Assembly (NCBI GenBank): GCA_014380815.1 | Contig: JACMJB010000313.1 | Span: 1-34,220, forward strand | DNA from: Armatimonadota bacterium | GTDB lineage: Bacteria; Armatimonadota; Armatimonadia; Armatimonadales; Armatimonadaceae | Length of the DNA: 34,220 nt | Direction of reading: 5' to 3' | In this document: piece by piece, positions 22,808-30,919 of the stretch | Layout of the letters: every line of letters begins with the position of its first letter | How positions within the stretch are numbered: position 1 is the stretch's first letter | Position numbers and translations under genes: made by a program | Notes under the pieces: generated by a model | Databases searched by the model: none | What the model saw: only the letters and a program-made list of their open reading frames with translations | What the model was told of the DNA's origin: nothing

Positions 22808-23718
22808 TTGGGGCCGACTTCAACGTGCTGACAGTTGGGACAGAAGTAGATGATGCGCTCCTTGTCCTCGCCGGTCTCCAGTTGCCGGGTTACCTGGCGT
22901 TTCTGCTGGATTTTCACCCCGCAGTTTAAACAGGGGAGATTCGTGCGGCGAAAGACAGCGTGGCGACTTCCCCATTCCGGCGTCCCGTTCGGGTAAAGGA
23001 GCGAGCGATCCCCGCGTATTCTTTGCTGCTCCGCCTCGCTCACCGTGACCCCGGCGGCTTCCAGGGCACGGCTCGCGATCTCAGGTATGACCTGGCACAG
23101 TTCCTGGAGAGCCGACTGGGGTAGGTCCACGGCACGCACGAAGGGGTTGATCCGGCAGCGAAACAGGATCTCAGCCCGCAGATAGTTGCCGATTCCCGCA
23201 GCGATGGTCTGATCCAGCAGAGCCGCACCGATCGCCCGTTCGCGGTGCTCAGCGGAGAGAAGCCGCTCCAGAAAGCAGGAGGCCGCAAAATGTCCCGCGC
23301 AAGGGTACGGCAGGATGTCAGGACCAAGGTGCCGCAACGCCGCGATCTCGTTCAGGGGGTTCCCGTGCCCCACCTCAAAGATCGGTGCGCTAACCAGGAT
23401 CGCGGTCGCCCCGCCCAGAACGACGATTCGCGCCCGTTCTCGGCGATCCACTTCAAAAGGGGACGAATGGGGCAGCACCCGCCAGCTTCCCCACATCATC
23501 AGATGCGAGTAGAAGTAGTACCCTCCCTCGATCTGACCGATCAGGTTCTTTCCGTGGGAAAAGACGCGTTCAATCCTTCTGCCGATCAGGTGTGGCTCCT
23601 CCGCGGCAAGATACGCCTTCGCCGCCTTCGTCCGTGCGGTGAGGGACGCGATGGGCTGGCCTGATAGGGCGCTATGGATCGCCTGAGCATAGCGGCGGAC
23701 TTCCGGGCCTTCCGGCAT
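22804..23718 (-). CDS. Fpg/Nei-family DNA glycosylase (endonuclease VIII-like)
   Basis: A 304-residue base-excision repair enzyme that removes oxidised bases and cuts the AP site. The N-terminus PEGPEVRRYA carries catalytic Pro2 and Glu3 and points to Nei rather than Fpg. GKNLI holds the conserved Lys. The helix-two-turn-helix is around DQTIAAGIGNYLRAEILF. A C-terminal zinc finger is CLNCG and FCPNCQ. The spacing between the two CxxC pairs is 26 residues, longer than the usual 16 or so. It sits between an M48 protease gene (16 nt upstream) and the ATP-dependent ligase (4-nt overlap), forming an excise-and-seal repair unit. Confidence 0.93.
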   Translation of the reverse strand: MPEGPEVRRYAQAIHSALSGQPIASLTARTKAAKAYLAAEEPHLIGRRIERVFSHGKNLIGQIEGGYYFYSHLMMWGSWRVLPHSSPFEVDRRERARIVVLGGATAILVSAPIFEVGHGNPLNEIAALRHLGPDILPYPCAGHFAASCFLERLLSAEHRERAIGAALLDQTIAAGIGNYLRAEILFRCRINPFVRAVDLPQSALQELCQVIPEIASRALEAAGVTVSEAEQQRIRGDRSLLYPNGTPEWGSRHAVFRRTNLPCLNCGVKIQQKRQVTRQLETGEDKERIIYFCPNCQHVEVGPK

Positions 23719-23734
23719 AAGGATGCTCTCCGTT

Positions 23735-24562
23735 CTAGGGCTTCAGACCCGCAGGCACGCCGCCTGGAAACTCTTTTTTGATCGCCTCCTGAATGCGCTG
23801 AATCCGGTTCTCCGGATTGGGGTGGCTGGAGAAAAACTCCGGCTGTCGCCCCCCGCCCCCGCTTGCCTTCAGCACTTCCATCACCTGTATCAGGGAGCGA
23901 GGGTCATATCCTGCCTGTGCCATCAAACGCACTCCCAGCCGGTCCGCCTCCAGCTCATCCTCGCGCCCATACTTCAGGTTTACCAGCTGCCCGATTGCCG
24001 CGAGGACCGCGGCGCTCCGCTGAGTGCTGGGGTTATTCGGGTCGTAGGTGGCAAGCACAGCGGCCCCGGTCAATCCCTGGGTCAACTGCTGCTTGGCAAT
24101 ATGCTCGGCCCCATGGCGAGCGATCACATGACCGGCCTCGTGCGCCAGAACCCCGGCGAACTGCCCCTCTGTTTTGAAGCGCGACGCGAGGGCATCGGTC
24201 ATAAAGATCTGACCGCCGGGAAGCGCGAAGGCATTGACGGTTTTGTCATCATCCAGCAGCGTAAAGTTGTACTGGTAAGGGGTTTTTGCGGCATCGGAAC
24301 CTCGCGCGATCTTCTCACCGACCGCCGCGACCAGCGCACGTGCCTGCGCGTTCTGCGACGGACCCCCGTGCCTCTGCTGCATCTGCGGGGCCGCCTGCAG
24401 TCCCAGCGCGATCTCCTGCTGCGCAGAGATTCCCGCGACGCGCTGCTTCTCTCCGGTGACCGTGTTCACCTGTGACGAGCCGTAGTAGCGAAAAAGCGCA
24501 AAAGCCGCCATCAGGAGCGCTACCAGCAGACCCGCCCCGCCCCGACCTCGGTTACCACCCAT
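23735..24562 (-). CDS. M48-family zinc metalloprotease
   Basis: A 275-residue membrane-anchored or exported protease. After a Gly/Arg-rich start there is one hydrophobic segment (about 11-25). The gluzincin motif is LAHEAGHVIARHGAEH (HEAGH at 141-145), and the third zinc ligand lies in GREDELEADRLGV. The C-terminus FFSSHPNPENRIQRI is typical of YcaL/BepA/LoiP-type M48 proteins, which act in the periplasm on outer-membrane protein assembly. There are no TPR repeats. It is the first gene of the protease-nei-ligase operon; a functional link to repair is not evident. Confidence 0.93.
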   Translation of the reverse strand: MGGNRGRGGAGLLVALLMAAFALFRYYGSSQVNTVTGEKQRVAGISAQQEIALGLQAAPQMQQRHGGPSQNAQARALVAAVGEKIARGSDAAKTPYQYNFTLLDDDKTVNAFALPGGQIFMTDALASRFKTEGQFAGVLAHEAGHVIARHGAEHIAKQQLTQGLTGAAVLATYDPNNPSTQRSAAVLAAIGQLVNLKYGREDELEADRLGVRLMAQAGYDPRSLIQVMEVLKASGGGGRQPEFFSSHPNPENRIQRIQEAIKKEFPGGVPAGLKP

Positions 24563-24710
24563 GGATTTAGTCTCGTTCCTGTTTCGCGCCGGTAATATCT
24601 CATTCGCGGACTGCCGCTTTCACTGGGCCGCGAGAACATCCTGTTCGTACCCGCCCAGCGGGCATGCTTAACGAGCCGCCTCCCGGCGGAAGGATTGCCC
24701 CGCTGCCCCG

Positions 24711-25748
24711 GTGAACGTAGAAGCAACAAACTCTGCTGATCTGGACGTATCTCTCGTGTTAGAAACAACCGCGACCAATCCCCAAAACGCAGCGGGCAGC
24801 CTGGTTCTGGATGCCCCATCGCTTGAAGAGTCCCTGCTGGAAGAGCGGGTATCCCCGGAAACCATGCTGCTGTCCCTGCCAGATGTTCTGGAGCACAGTG
24901 ATGCCGAACCGTTCCGCTACTGTCTGAACACCAGCACGCTGAGAGGCCATCACCTCTCCCTTTCCGAACTGGTGGATGTGGCGGCGGCGGCGGGCTACGA
25001 GGCGATTGAGCCGTGGATTGATGAGATCGAAAAGTTCGCGGCGGAGGGGGGCGACCTGCGGGACCTGGCGGCACGGATCCGTGACCTCGGCCTGACGGTC
25101 GAAAGCGGTATCGGTTTTTTTGAGTGGATCGTGGACGACCCCGCGCGCAGGCTGTCCGGAATTCAGGGCGCGCGGCACAGCATGGGTCTGCTCGCGCGGA
25201 TCGGTGGGAAGCGGATCGCGGCGCCGCCCTGGGGCATCCACGAGGCGGGGTCTCCTTCTCTGAACCTGATGGCAGCCGCGGAGCGATACCGCGACCTTCT
25301 GGAACTCGGCGACGAGATGGGCGTGATCCCCCAGGTCGAGTTCTGGGGGTTTTCCGCCAATCTTTCCCGTCTCAGCGAGGCCGCGCTTCTCACCGTGGAC
25401 AGCGGTCACTCGGATGCCTGCATCCTTGCTGATGTTTACCACCTGAGAAAAGGGGGGTCCCCTGTAAACGGGATCGGGGCGCTGGGACCGGAGGTGTTCA
25501 AAGTCTTCCACGTCAACGACTTCCCGGACCTCCCCGCAGAGTCGCTGACTGATGCTGACCGGGTCTACCCCGGTGACGGAGTTGCCCCCCTCCGCCCGCT
25601 GCTGCGGGATCTGCGGGATATCGGCTTTACCGGCTATCTTTCTCTGGAGCTTTTCAACCCGGAATACTACCAGCAGGACCCGCTGTCAGTGGCGCGAACC
25701 GGTCTGGAAAAGCTGCGGGGGGTGGTGAAGGACGCCTTCGAGCTTTAA
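24711..25748 (+). CDS. Xylose-isomerase-like TIM-barrel protein
   Basis: A sugar phosphate isomerase/epimerase-type protein (AP_endonuc_2 fold), up to 345 aa. The barrel starts at FRYCLNTSTLRGHHLSLSEL. Metal-site elements are GYEAIEPWIDE, PQVEFWGF, LTVDSGHSDAC, FHVNDFPD and YLSLELFNPEYYQ. Related proteins act on inositol-like or other sugar substrates; the substrate here is unknown. The start is uncertain: GTG 24711 gives an acidic 50-residue extension with weak codon bias, while ATG 24864 gives a family-like start (294 aa). Neither has a good Shine-Dalgarno. If ATG 24864 is correct, 24563-24863 is non-coding. The stop is 3 nt from the convergent acetyltransferase stop. Confidence 0.85.
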   Translation: MNVEATNSADLDVSLVLETTATNPQNAAGSLVLDAPSLEESLLEERVSPETMLLSLPDVLEHSDAEPFRYCLNTSTLRGHHLSLSELVDVAAAAGYEAIEPWIDEIEKFAAEGGDLRDLAARIRDLGLTVESGIGFFEWIVDDPARRLSGIQGARHSMGLLARIGGKRIAAPPWGIHEAGSPSLNLMAAAERYRDLLELGDEMGVIPQVEFWGFSANLSRLSEAALLTVDSGHSDACILADVYHLRKGGSPVNGIGALGPEVFKVFHVNDFPDLPAESLTDADRVYPGDGVAPLRPLLRDLRDIGFTGYLSLELFNPEYYQQDPLSVARTGLEKLRGVVKDAFEL

Positions 25749-25751
25749 TAC

Positions 25752-26372
25752 TCAAAAAGACTCATGGGGATGCCAGTCCTCGTTCGTCCGGCTGGTGAGG
25801 ATATGGTCCTCCCAGCGCTCGTTAATGAACAGATAGTCGCGCGCGTAGCCGTCAACCGAAAATCCGAGGCGTCTCAGAAGGCCGCCGCTCCGCTCGTTTC
25901 TGGGGATATAGTTCGCGTGAATACGGTGGAGGCGCATCTCTCGAAACACGTATGGAATCGCGGCGTCTTCTAATGCCTCCCGCATCAGCCCGCTTCCCTG
26001 TGCCGACTGGGCGACCGCATATCCCAGGGTGCAGTACTGCGCCGCGCCGCGCACCAGATTGCCGAAAGTCGCCACTCCCATGACGCGGGTCTCTGCGACC
26101 GTGCGGTCAAAAAGAAAGAACCGGACGCCCCGATCCTGTAGAAAATCCTCCGGGTCGCGGGCGATCTGCAGACGCCAGTAGGCGGGGGTGTAGTAAGAGG
26201 GCGCGCGTTTCGGCTCCCAGGGCTGGAGGAAGGCGGCGTTTTCATTCACATACCGGCTGATGGCGTCCGCGTCACCCGCCTGGGCGATCCGTACTTCAAG
26301 TCGGGCGGTGGTGAGACGCGGCAGCCCCTGAGACGGAGGGGCGAGGGGCAGTGCTGGCAGGCGGTTCGACAT
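25752..26372 (-). CDS. GNAT acetyltransferase, RimJ/RimL type
   Basis: A 206-residue N-acetyltransferase. The RimJ/L layout is clear: LTTARLEVRIAQAGDADAI at the start, FLQPWEPKRAPSYYT, acetyl-CoA-binding LGYAVAQSAQGSGLMREAL, MRLHRIHANYIPRNERSGG and LLRRLGFSVDGYARDYLFINERWEDH. Such enzymes acetylate ribosomal-protein N-termini or small molecules; the target is unknown. A weak -10 (TATACT on the minus strand, plus 26386-26391) lies upstream. The gene ends 3 nt from the convergent TIM-barrel gene. Confidence 0.92.
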   Translation of the reverse strand: MSNRLPALPLAPPSQGLPRLTTARLEVRIAQAGDADAISRYVNENAAFLQPWEPKRAPSYYTPAYWRLQIARDPEDFLQDRGVRFFLFDRTVAETRVMGVATFGNLVRGAAQYCTLGYAVAQSAQGSGLMREALEDAAIPYVFREMRLHRIHANYIPRNERSGGLLRRLGFSVDGYARDYLFINERWEDHILTSRTNEDWHPHESF

Positions 26373-26456
26373 CTTCGCTTAACGGAGTATACCGGCGCAG
26401 ACGGGACTCGACACGCGCTTTATGAGGCGCAGAAGGAAAAAGGGGCGGGCAGACCC

Positions 26457-27386
26457 GTGACTGAGCCGATCTACTTTATTTACAACCCTCATGCCGGACC
26501 TGGCGTGAAGCTGACCATGGGCGCAGACTGGCTCTGGCTGGAGGCAGCCCAGTCTTATGCTCGGGTTGCAACCGGGCGGGAGATGGTTCTGGTTGCCGCC
26601 GAATCGTTCGATTCGGCACGGAAGGCGGCCCGCGATGCCGCGGCGCGGGGGGCGGAGATTATTATCGGTGCGGGAGGGGATGGGACGCTTCGAGCGCTGG
26701 CGGAGGCGCTGGCGGGCACCGACAGCGCGCTCGGGATCGTGCCTCGGGGAACGGTGAATGTTCTGGCGCGCGAGCTGAATATCCCACTGGGAAATGTCGC
26801 GGAGGCGATGGAGATCTGTCTGGGGGGCAGGACGCGCCGCCTGGACCTGGGTCGGATTGGGGATCGGTATTTTTTGCTGATGTGCTCTGTCGGCTTCGAT
26901 GCGACCGCGGTTCAGGCGATGCAGCCAGCGGTTAAGGATCTGGTGGGCGCCTCAGCCTACGTGCTCTCTGGGGTCGCGACCCTGACCGCTTTCGTGCCAC
27001 CCGTGTTCACCCTTTATTTGGACGGAAAGCTCTGGTTTACCGGCCCCTGCTTCATGGCGGTGATCGCGAACAGTCCGAACTACGGCGGCGATTTCCGCTT
27101 CCTTCCCGACGCAGAGATGGAGGACGGACTGCTCGATGTCGCGCTGTTCACCGTGCCCCCCGGCGGCGGCCTTGCCCTGCAGCGTGGGGCTTTCCTGCGG
27201 CAGCTGGGGACCGCCGCTCTGGGCCGCGCCGCCGCGGACCCGGAGGTTCACCTGCTGCGCGCACGACAGATCGCGATCCAGACCCTGCCGGAGACGCCGG
27301 CTCAAGTAGACGGCGACGCCTTCGGTGCGACGCCCCTTGTTGTGGAGGTCGCACCGAAGGCGCTCAAAGTCCTCGTGCCGTCGTGA
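26457..27386 (+). CDS. Diacylglycerol-kinase-family lipid kinase
   Basis: A 309-residue protein of the DagK/YegS/sphingosine-kinase family. The ATP-binding motif GAGGDGTLRA is at about 71-80, followed by LGIVPRGTVNVLARELNIP, FDATAVQA and the C-terminal-domain segments VIANSPNYGGDFRFLPDAEMEDGLLDVALF and QVDGD. There is no signal or membrane segment, so it is peripheral. It may phosphorylate diacylglycerol or a related lipid. The start is GTG 26457 with AAAGGGG upstream. It diverges from the acetyltransferase and converges on the deacetylase with a 12-nt gap. Confidence 0.92.
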   Translation: MTEPIYFIYNPHAGPGVKLTMGADWLWLEAAQSYARVATGREMVLVAAESFDSARKAARDAAARGAEIIIGAGGDGTLRALAEALAGTDSALGIVPRGTVNVLARELNIPLGNVAEAMEICLGGRTRRLDLGRIGDRYFLLMCSVGFDATAVQAMQPAVKDLVGASAYVLSGVATLTAFVPPVFTLYLDGKLWFTGPCFMAVIANSPNYGGDFRFLPDAEMEDGLLDVALFTVPPGGGLALQRGAFLRQLGTAALGRAAADPEVHLLRARQIAIQTLPETPAQVDGDAFGATPLVVEVAPKALKVLVPS

Positions 27387-27398
27387 GGGCGATTCCAC

Positions 27399-28616
27399 CT
27401 AGCCGCCGGTGATCGGCTTAGTTCCAGGGCCGGTGATGACTGGCGGCGGCGCGGCGGCGTCTGACCCTGCCACGATCGGCTTCGCACCTCCCGCTCCCCC
27501 AAAGGGAGAATACGGGTTCGCGAGCTTCCCCTGCTTTTCCAGCCGCGCAAAGTTCACCAGTCTCTCATCCCCCTTGGCAAAGGAGAGGACATTGGGATCG
27601 CCATCCGAAACATAAACCGGGTACGGGTTGCTCGCCTTCAGTCGCTTCACCCAGTCCCCCAACCCGTTCAGCCCATCGGCAGGTGAGATCCGCTCGAGCT
27701 TCTCGGGGTTGAACTCCTTGGCGGCAGGTGAGGGAATCGGGCGGTAGGCGGCAGCCATGACGCACTGGAAATCATACCGCTTCCCCTGATACGAGCCGTG
27801 CATCAGATACTTGAGGTTGTTTTTGTCTTTGGGAAACTTCCCCATCGGAACCGCCATCGCCCGGATCTTCGCGTCGGGCACCGACGCTAAGATCACGTTA
27901 TTGGCATTTCCGATCTCCTCCTGGATTTGAGCGGGAGACATGTTGCGCAGGCTCTTATGAAGGGTGGTGTGGTTGCCGATCTCCATCCCCTGCTCCACGA
28001 GGTAGGCAAGTTTCTGTCCGCCCATACCTACCTGCCGAAACGACTCCATAGTCACCTTGGATTTGGGCAGCACAAAAAACGTTCCCCGCATCTCCCACTC
28101 CGGATGCGCCTTGTGGAAGGCATCCAGAATGCCTATTGCGCAGTTCGGATCGATCTGAAGCGCCTTATCCGTTTCGAGCAGCTTGAACTGGGTCTCACGG
28201 GCATCATCGAAGGTCAGCACAACGGGGGACTTGCCGGCGGGAAGGCGGATCGAGTCATTCACCACATCGGAAAGATTGACGGGCAGGAACCCTGCATTGT
28301 AAAGCGACTGCAGATCCGCTTTGAACTGGGTGGGGGTGCGCACCAGGCCGGGGTCGTTTCGGTCTGGCTTCAGACCGATCTCATGGTACATTATGACCGG
28401 GATTCGCCCCAACTCGTTAGGGCGGATCTTGGCATAATCAATGTCCGGCCGGGTCGGCCCTTTTTTGACGACGGTGGTCGGAACCGGAGCGGGGGCCTCC
28501 TTTTTTCCGAACTTCAGCTTATCGCAACCGGAAAGTGCGGCGACGGAGGCGGCAAACAGAGGCAGCGCGAGAAAAGCGGCGGGGCGAATCAGGCAGGGAT
28601 TGCGGCGGTGTGACAC
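27399..28616 (-). CDS. Polysaccharide deacetylase-family lipoprotein
   Basis: A 405-residue envelope protein with a lipoprotein signal (RPAAFLALPLFAASVAALSGC, Cys31) and a NodB-type domain: RIPVIMYHEIG, TFDDA (Asp127/Asp128), RGTFFVLP and the zinc pair GNHTTLHKSL (His206, His210). These match metal-dependent de-N-acetylases acting on peptidoglycan or exopolysaccharide. The C-terminus is Pro/Gly-rich and low-complexity. GTG 28616 is chosen because GAGGTG lies 8 nt upstream and the signal peptide starts there; an upstream in-frame start would bury the signal. A minus-strand TATAAT lies about 74 nt upstream. Confidence 0.92.
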   Translation of the reverse strand: MSHRRNPCLIRPAAFLALPLFAASVAALSGCDKLKFGKKEAPAPVPTTVVKKGPTRPDIDYAKIRPNELGRIPVIMYHEIGLKPDRNDPGLVRTPTQFKADLQSLYNAGFLPVNLSDVVNDSIRLPAGKSPVVLTFDDARETQFKLLETDKALQIDPNCAIGILDAFHKAHPEWEMRGTFFVLPKSKVTMESFRQVGMGGQKLAYLVEQGMEIGNHTTLHKSLRNMSPAQIQEEIGNANNVILASVPDAKIRAMAVPMGKFPKDKNNLKYLMHGSYQGKRYDFQCVMAAAYRPIPSPAAKEFNPEKLERISPADGLNGLGDWVKRLKASNPYPVYVSDGDPNVLSFAKGDERLVNFARLEKQGKLANPYSPFGGAGGAKPIVAGSDAAAPPPVITGPGTKPITGG

Positions 28617-28689
28617 GGTAGCAGCACCTCTTCTTGCTCGGGGGCACGGGAGTTGGGGATGGCAGCGCCGCGAGGGCATTACCGCCCCT

Positions 28690-28695
28690 ATTATA
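28690..28695 (-). promoter_or_regulatory. -10 box of the deacetylase gene
   Basis: A perfect TATAAT on the minus strand, 74 nt before the deacetylase start. The inverted repeat CCCGcattCGGG (28699-28710) lies directly upstream in the spacer and could be an operator. No good -35 hexamer is visible. The same bases read TATTAT on the plus strand, but without a -35 for the nuclease. Confidence 0.42.
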
Positions 28696-28744
28696 CAGCC
28701 CGCATTCGGGAGACGCATCGTGCGTTTTACCGCGAGAGACGATT

Positions 28745-29560
28745 TTGGCACGTAAATTCGTTATCAGCCCGACAAAATTGCGCATGTATGAGCAATGCAG
28801 CGCGAAGTACCGACTGGAATATATTGATAAGGTAGGTCGCTTCTACCATCGCGCCCGGGCCGGGCAAGCCTTTGGGCACTCTCTGCACCGCGCGCTGGAT
28901 GCGTTCCATCTTGCGGGAGGGGCCGAAGCGGTCCCCGCCGAGACACTCACCGCGTCCCTGGAAGCTCTCTGGATCACGAAGGGATATGCGGGCGAGGAAC
29001 AGGAGCACGAGTATCGTGCGGAGGGGGTTCGGATTCTCCAGGAGTACCATGCGGCCCAGCAGGCCGCGTTGACCGAGGCGACCGCACGGGAGGATGCCCC
29101 GCCCCACCTGCTCTTTACCGAGAAGACGATCCGTGTGGACCTGTCTCCTGAAGTCGCGCTTTCGGGGCGGATTGACCGGGTGGATGAGCACCATGATGGC
29201 GCATTGGAGATCGTGGATTATAAATCAGGCCGCGATGCCGTCACAGTGGAGGATGTCGAGGGATCGCTGGCGCTGGGCATCTACCAGCTACTTCTCAAGC
29301 AGAAGTATCCGGAGCGCCGCGTCTTCGCGACCCTGGTCGCGCTCCGCACCGGGGCGCGGGCATCGCATGAGCTGAGTGAGGCCGGTCATACGCACCTTTT
29401 CGCCGATTGCCTGGAAACCGGGGACGCCATCCGGAACAAAGACTGGGAGGGGGTTCTGCCGGTAGTCAATGAACATTGCCCCTACTGCGACTTTCTTCCC
29501 CACTGCACCCGGTTCTGGGAACGTGAGGGCCGCCGGTCAAACCGGAACTCTCAGCCTTAG
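28745..29560 (+). CDS. Solitary PD-(D/E)XK nuclease with Fe-S cysteines (Cas4/AddB/RecB-like)
   Basis: A 271-residue nuclease of the RecB-family exonuclease type (PDDEXK_1). Active-site elements are His45/His48 in GHSLHRALDAF, Asp144 in GRIDRVDEH, Asp158-Tyr-Lys160 in EIVDYKSG, and the Gln/Tyr motif GIYQLLLKQKYP. Four Cys fit an Fe-S cluster: Cys18 (YEQCSAKY) and Cys255, Cys258, Cys264 (CPYCDFLPHC), the arrangement in Cas4 and AddB. No helicase, cas1/cas2 or CRISPR repeats are near. The start is TTG 28745 (MARKFVISPTKLRMYEQC), the family-typical N-terminus; upstream extensions lack homology. The stop is 4 nt from the convergent zinc-ribbon gene. Confidence 0.92.
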   Translation: MARKFVISPTKLRMYEQCSAKYRLEYIDKVGRFYHRARAGQAFGHSLHRALDAFHLAGGAEAVPAETLTASLEALWITKGYAGEEQEHEYRAEGVRILQEYHAAQQAALTEATAREDAPPHLLFTEKTIRVDLSPEVALSGRIDRVDEHHDGALEIVDYKSGRDAVTVEDVEGSLALGIYQLLLKQKYPERRVFATLVALRTGARASHELSEAGHTHLFADCLETGDAIRNKDWEGVLPVVNEHCPYCDFLPHCTRFWEREGRRSNRNSQP

Positions 29561-29564
29561 CCCC

Positions 29565-29942
29565 TCACACAGCATCCTCCCACTCCCCGGTGAAATGATA
29601 AGTCCCCTGGGGACACTTCGCGCAGGGCAGAGCCTCCAGGTTCCAGATCAACTGGGTGCCGCAGCGGGGGCAGGGTCCGGTTTCAGTCCCGGTGCAGCCG
29701 ATCCGCTGGGCTTCTGCATATGCGATCACCGCGTGCGCGCCGGGGGGATTCAGCCGCACGAAAACATGCGGCTGGACCCTCCGGCAGTCGGGGCACCAGA
29801 CCCGGTTCACCAGACCGCCGACTGGCCCGGTTCCCTCGTAGGGCAGGACTTCAGCGTGGGGACCGGGCGTCCACTCCTGGGCGTGGACCAGAACGGCATC
29901 GTCACCGCAGGCGTCGCAGACCCAGAGTTCAGAGACTGCCAT
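29565..29942 (-). CDS. Zinc-ribbon protein, unknown function
   Basis: A 125-residue protein with nine Cys: CDACG (9, 12), CPDC (about 50, 53), a single Cys in IGCTG, then CPRCG and CAKC near the C-terminus. Spacing suggests two zinc ribbons, one from the first two pairs and one from the last two. It is also rich in Trp, His and Pro. There is no export signal. I do not recognise a family. It lies 8 nt from the upstream carboxypeptidase-regulatory-like lipoprotein gene, so it could be the distal gene of that operon, and converges with the Fe-S nuclease gene. Confidence 0.82.
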   Translation of the reverse strand: MAVSELWVCDACGDDAVLVHAQEWTPGPHAEVLPYEGTGPVGGLVNRVWCPDCRRVQPHVFVRLNPPGAHAVIAYAEAQRIGCTGTETGPCPRCGTQLIWNLEALPCAKCPQGTYHFTGEWEDAV

Positions 29943-29950
29943 GGCGGGCG

Positions 29951-30850
29951 TTAATTAGGGTTCATCGTCAGGTCCGCACGCAGCGGGACCGAGGGGTCCG
30001 TGATCGTCAGCGGTCCCGACAGGGCATCTTGATAGGCGTTGCGCCGGGCCAGCACACTGTAGCCGCCGCCCGGTGGGACGTAAAACCGGTACTCCCCGGC
30101 AGCGTCCGTAACGGTATCCTCGATCTGAATCCCCCCGCGCAGGAGGAGCACTGCTGTGCCCGCCGCCGCTGCCGACGGCTGATCCGAGAGGGTGATCTTT
30201 CCGATCAGTGTCGCTGGTGGGGCCGGGGGCGGGTTCGTATCCGTCTCATCCACCAGAACGAGGTCCCCGGCTTCATTGACCCCGTTGACGACCGGAATCT
30301 GCCGACTCACTGAGGCCGTTGCCGCGATGGCGAAAACGGTCGAAGCGCCGGGAGGGATACTCTCCAGCAGGAACCGACCGTCCTGGCTGGTCGGGATGCT
30401 GAATCCGGTCGTTAGTTCGGTCACCTGCGCACCGGCGACCGGCTGCCCCCCCAGAACGACCCGCCCCCGGATCTGACCGATGTTCAGCGTCAGAATAAGA
30501 TCGTCGCGGGCACCGAAGTCAACTGGTTCCGCAAACGCGAGGGTCTGCGGAGCCTGAGCAGGCGCGGTCACCACCGCAAGCGTCGTCCCAAGTGCCGCCC
30601 CTCGGATCTCAAAGCTGCCGTCGGCGGCATTGGTGGTCGCAGTGACCCCGCCGATAGTGACGGTCGCCCCGCCGACCGGTTGATCGCTCCTTGCCGAGTC
30701 GCGGACAGTGCCTCGAACCACCGTGGGTAGCTCGCCGCCACCGCCACCGCCTCCCCCGCAGCCGGAAGGCAGGAGACCAAGAAGAACGGTGAGTACGACG
30801 GAGAGTGCGCTCAGCCAGCGGACTCTTACCAGACAATTCTGTTTCAGCAC
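29951..30850 (-). CDS. Secreted lipoprotein with carboxypeptidase-regulatory-like repeats
   Basis: A 299-residue surface protein. The signal (LSALSVVLTVLLGLLPSGC) is followed by a run of eight Gly. Three beta-sandwich modules of the CarboxypepD_reg type follow, starting near VVRGTVRDSARSDQPVGGA (about 44), IRGRVVLGGQPVAGAQV (about 127) and LIGKITLSDQPSAAAAG (about 213). Each has the family's D/G-x-F/Y strand (AADGSFEIRG, SQDGRFLLES, DAAGEYRFYV). The lipobox PSGC is non-ideal at -3 but plausible. Such modules are structural or adhesive. It lies 69 nt downstream of the 1089-aa secreted protein on the same strand. Confidence 0.87.
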   Translation of the reverse strand: MLKQNCLVRVRWLSALSVVLTVLLGLLPSGCGGGGGGGGELPTVVRGTVRDSARSDQPVGGATVTIGGVTATTNAADGSFEIRGAALGTTLAVVTAPAQAPQTLAFAEPVDFGARDDLILTLNIGQIRGRVVLGGQPVAGAQVTELTTGFSIPTSQDGRFLLESIPPGASTVFAIAATASVSRQIPVVNGVNEAGDLVLVDETDTNPPPAPPATLIGKITLSDQPSAAAAGTAVLLLRGGIQIEDTVTDAAGEYRFYVPPGGGYSVLARRNAYQDALSGPLTITDPSVPLRADLTMNPN

Positions 30851-30919
30851 GAAAATTTATCTCCAGGGCCGAAAGATTGATCCGGTCCCCTGCTGCCTGT
30901 CAAATAGTAGCGTATTGAA

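Noticed and set aside
28745-29560. CRISPR-associated cas4
   Set aside because: The nuclease has Cas4-like features, but no CRISPR repeats and no cas1, cas2 or effector genes are in the window, so a CRISPR role is not supported.
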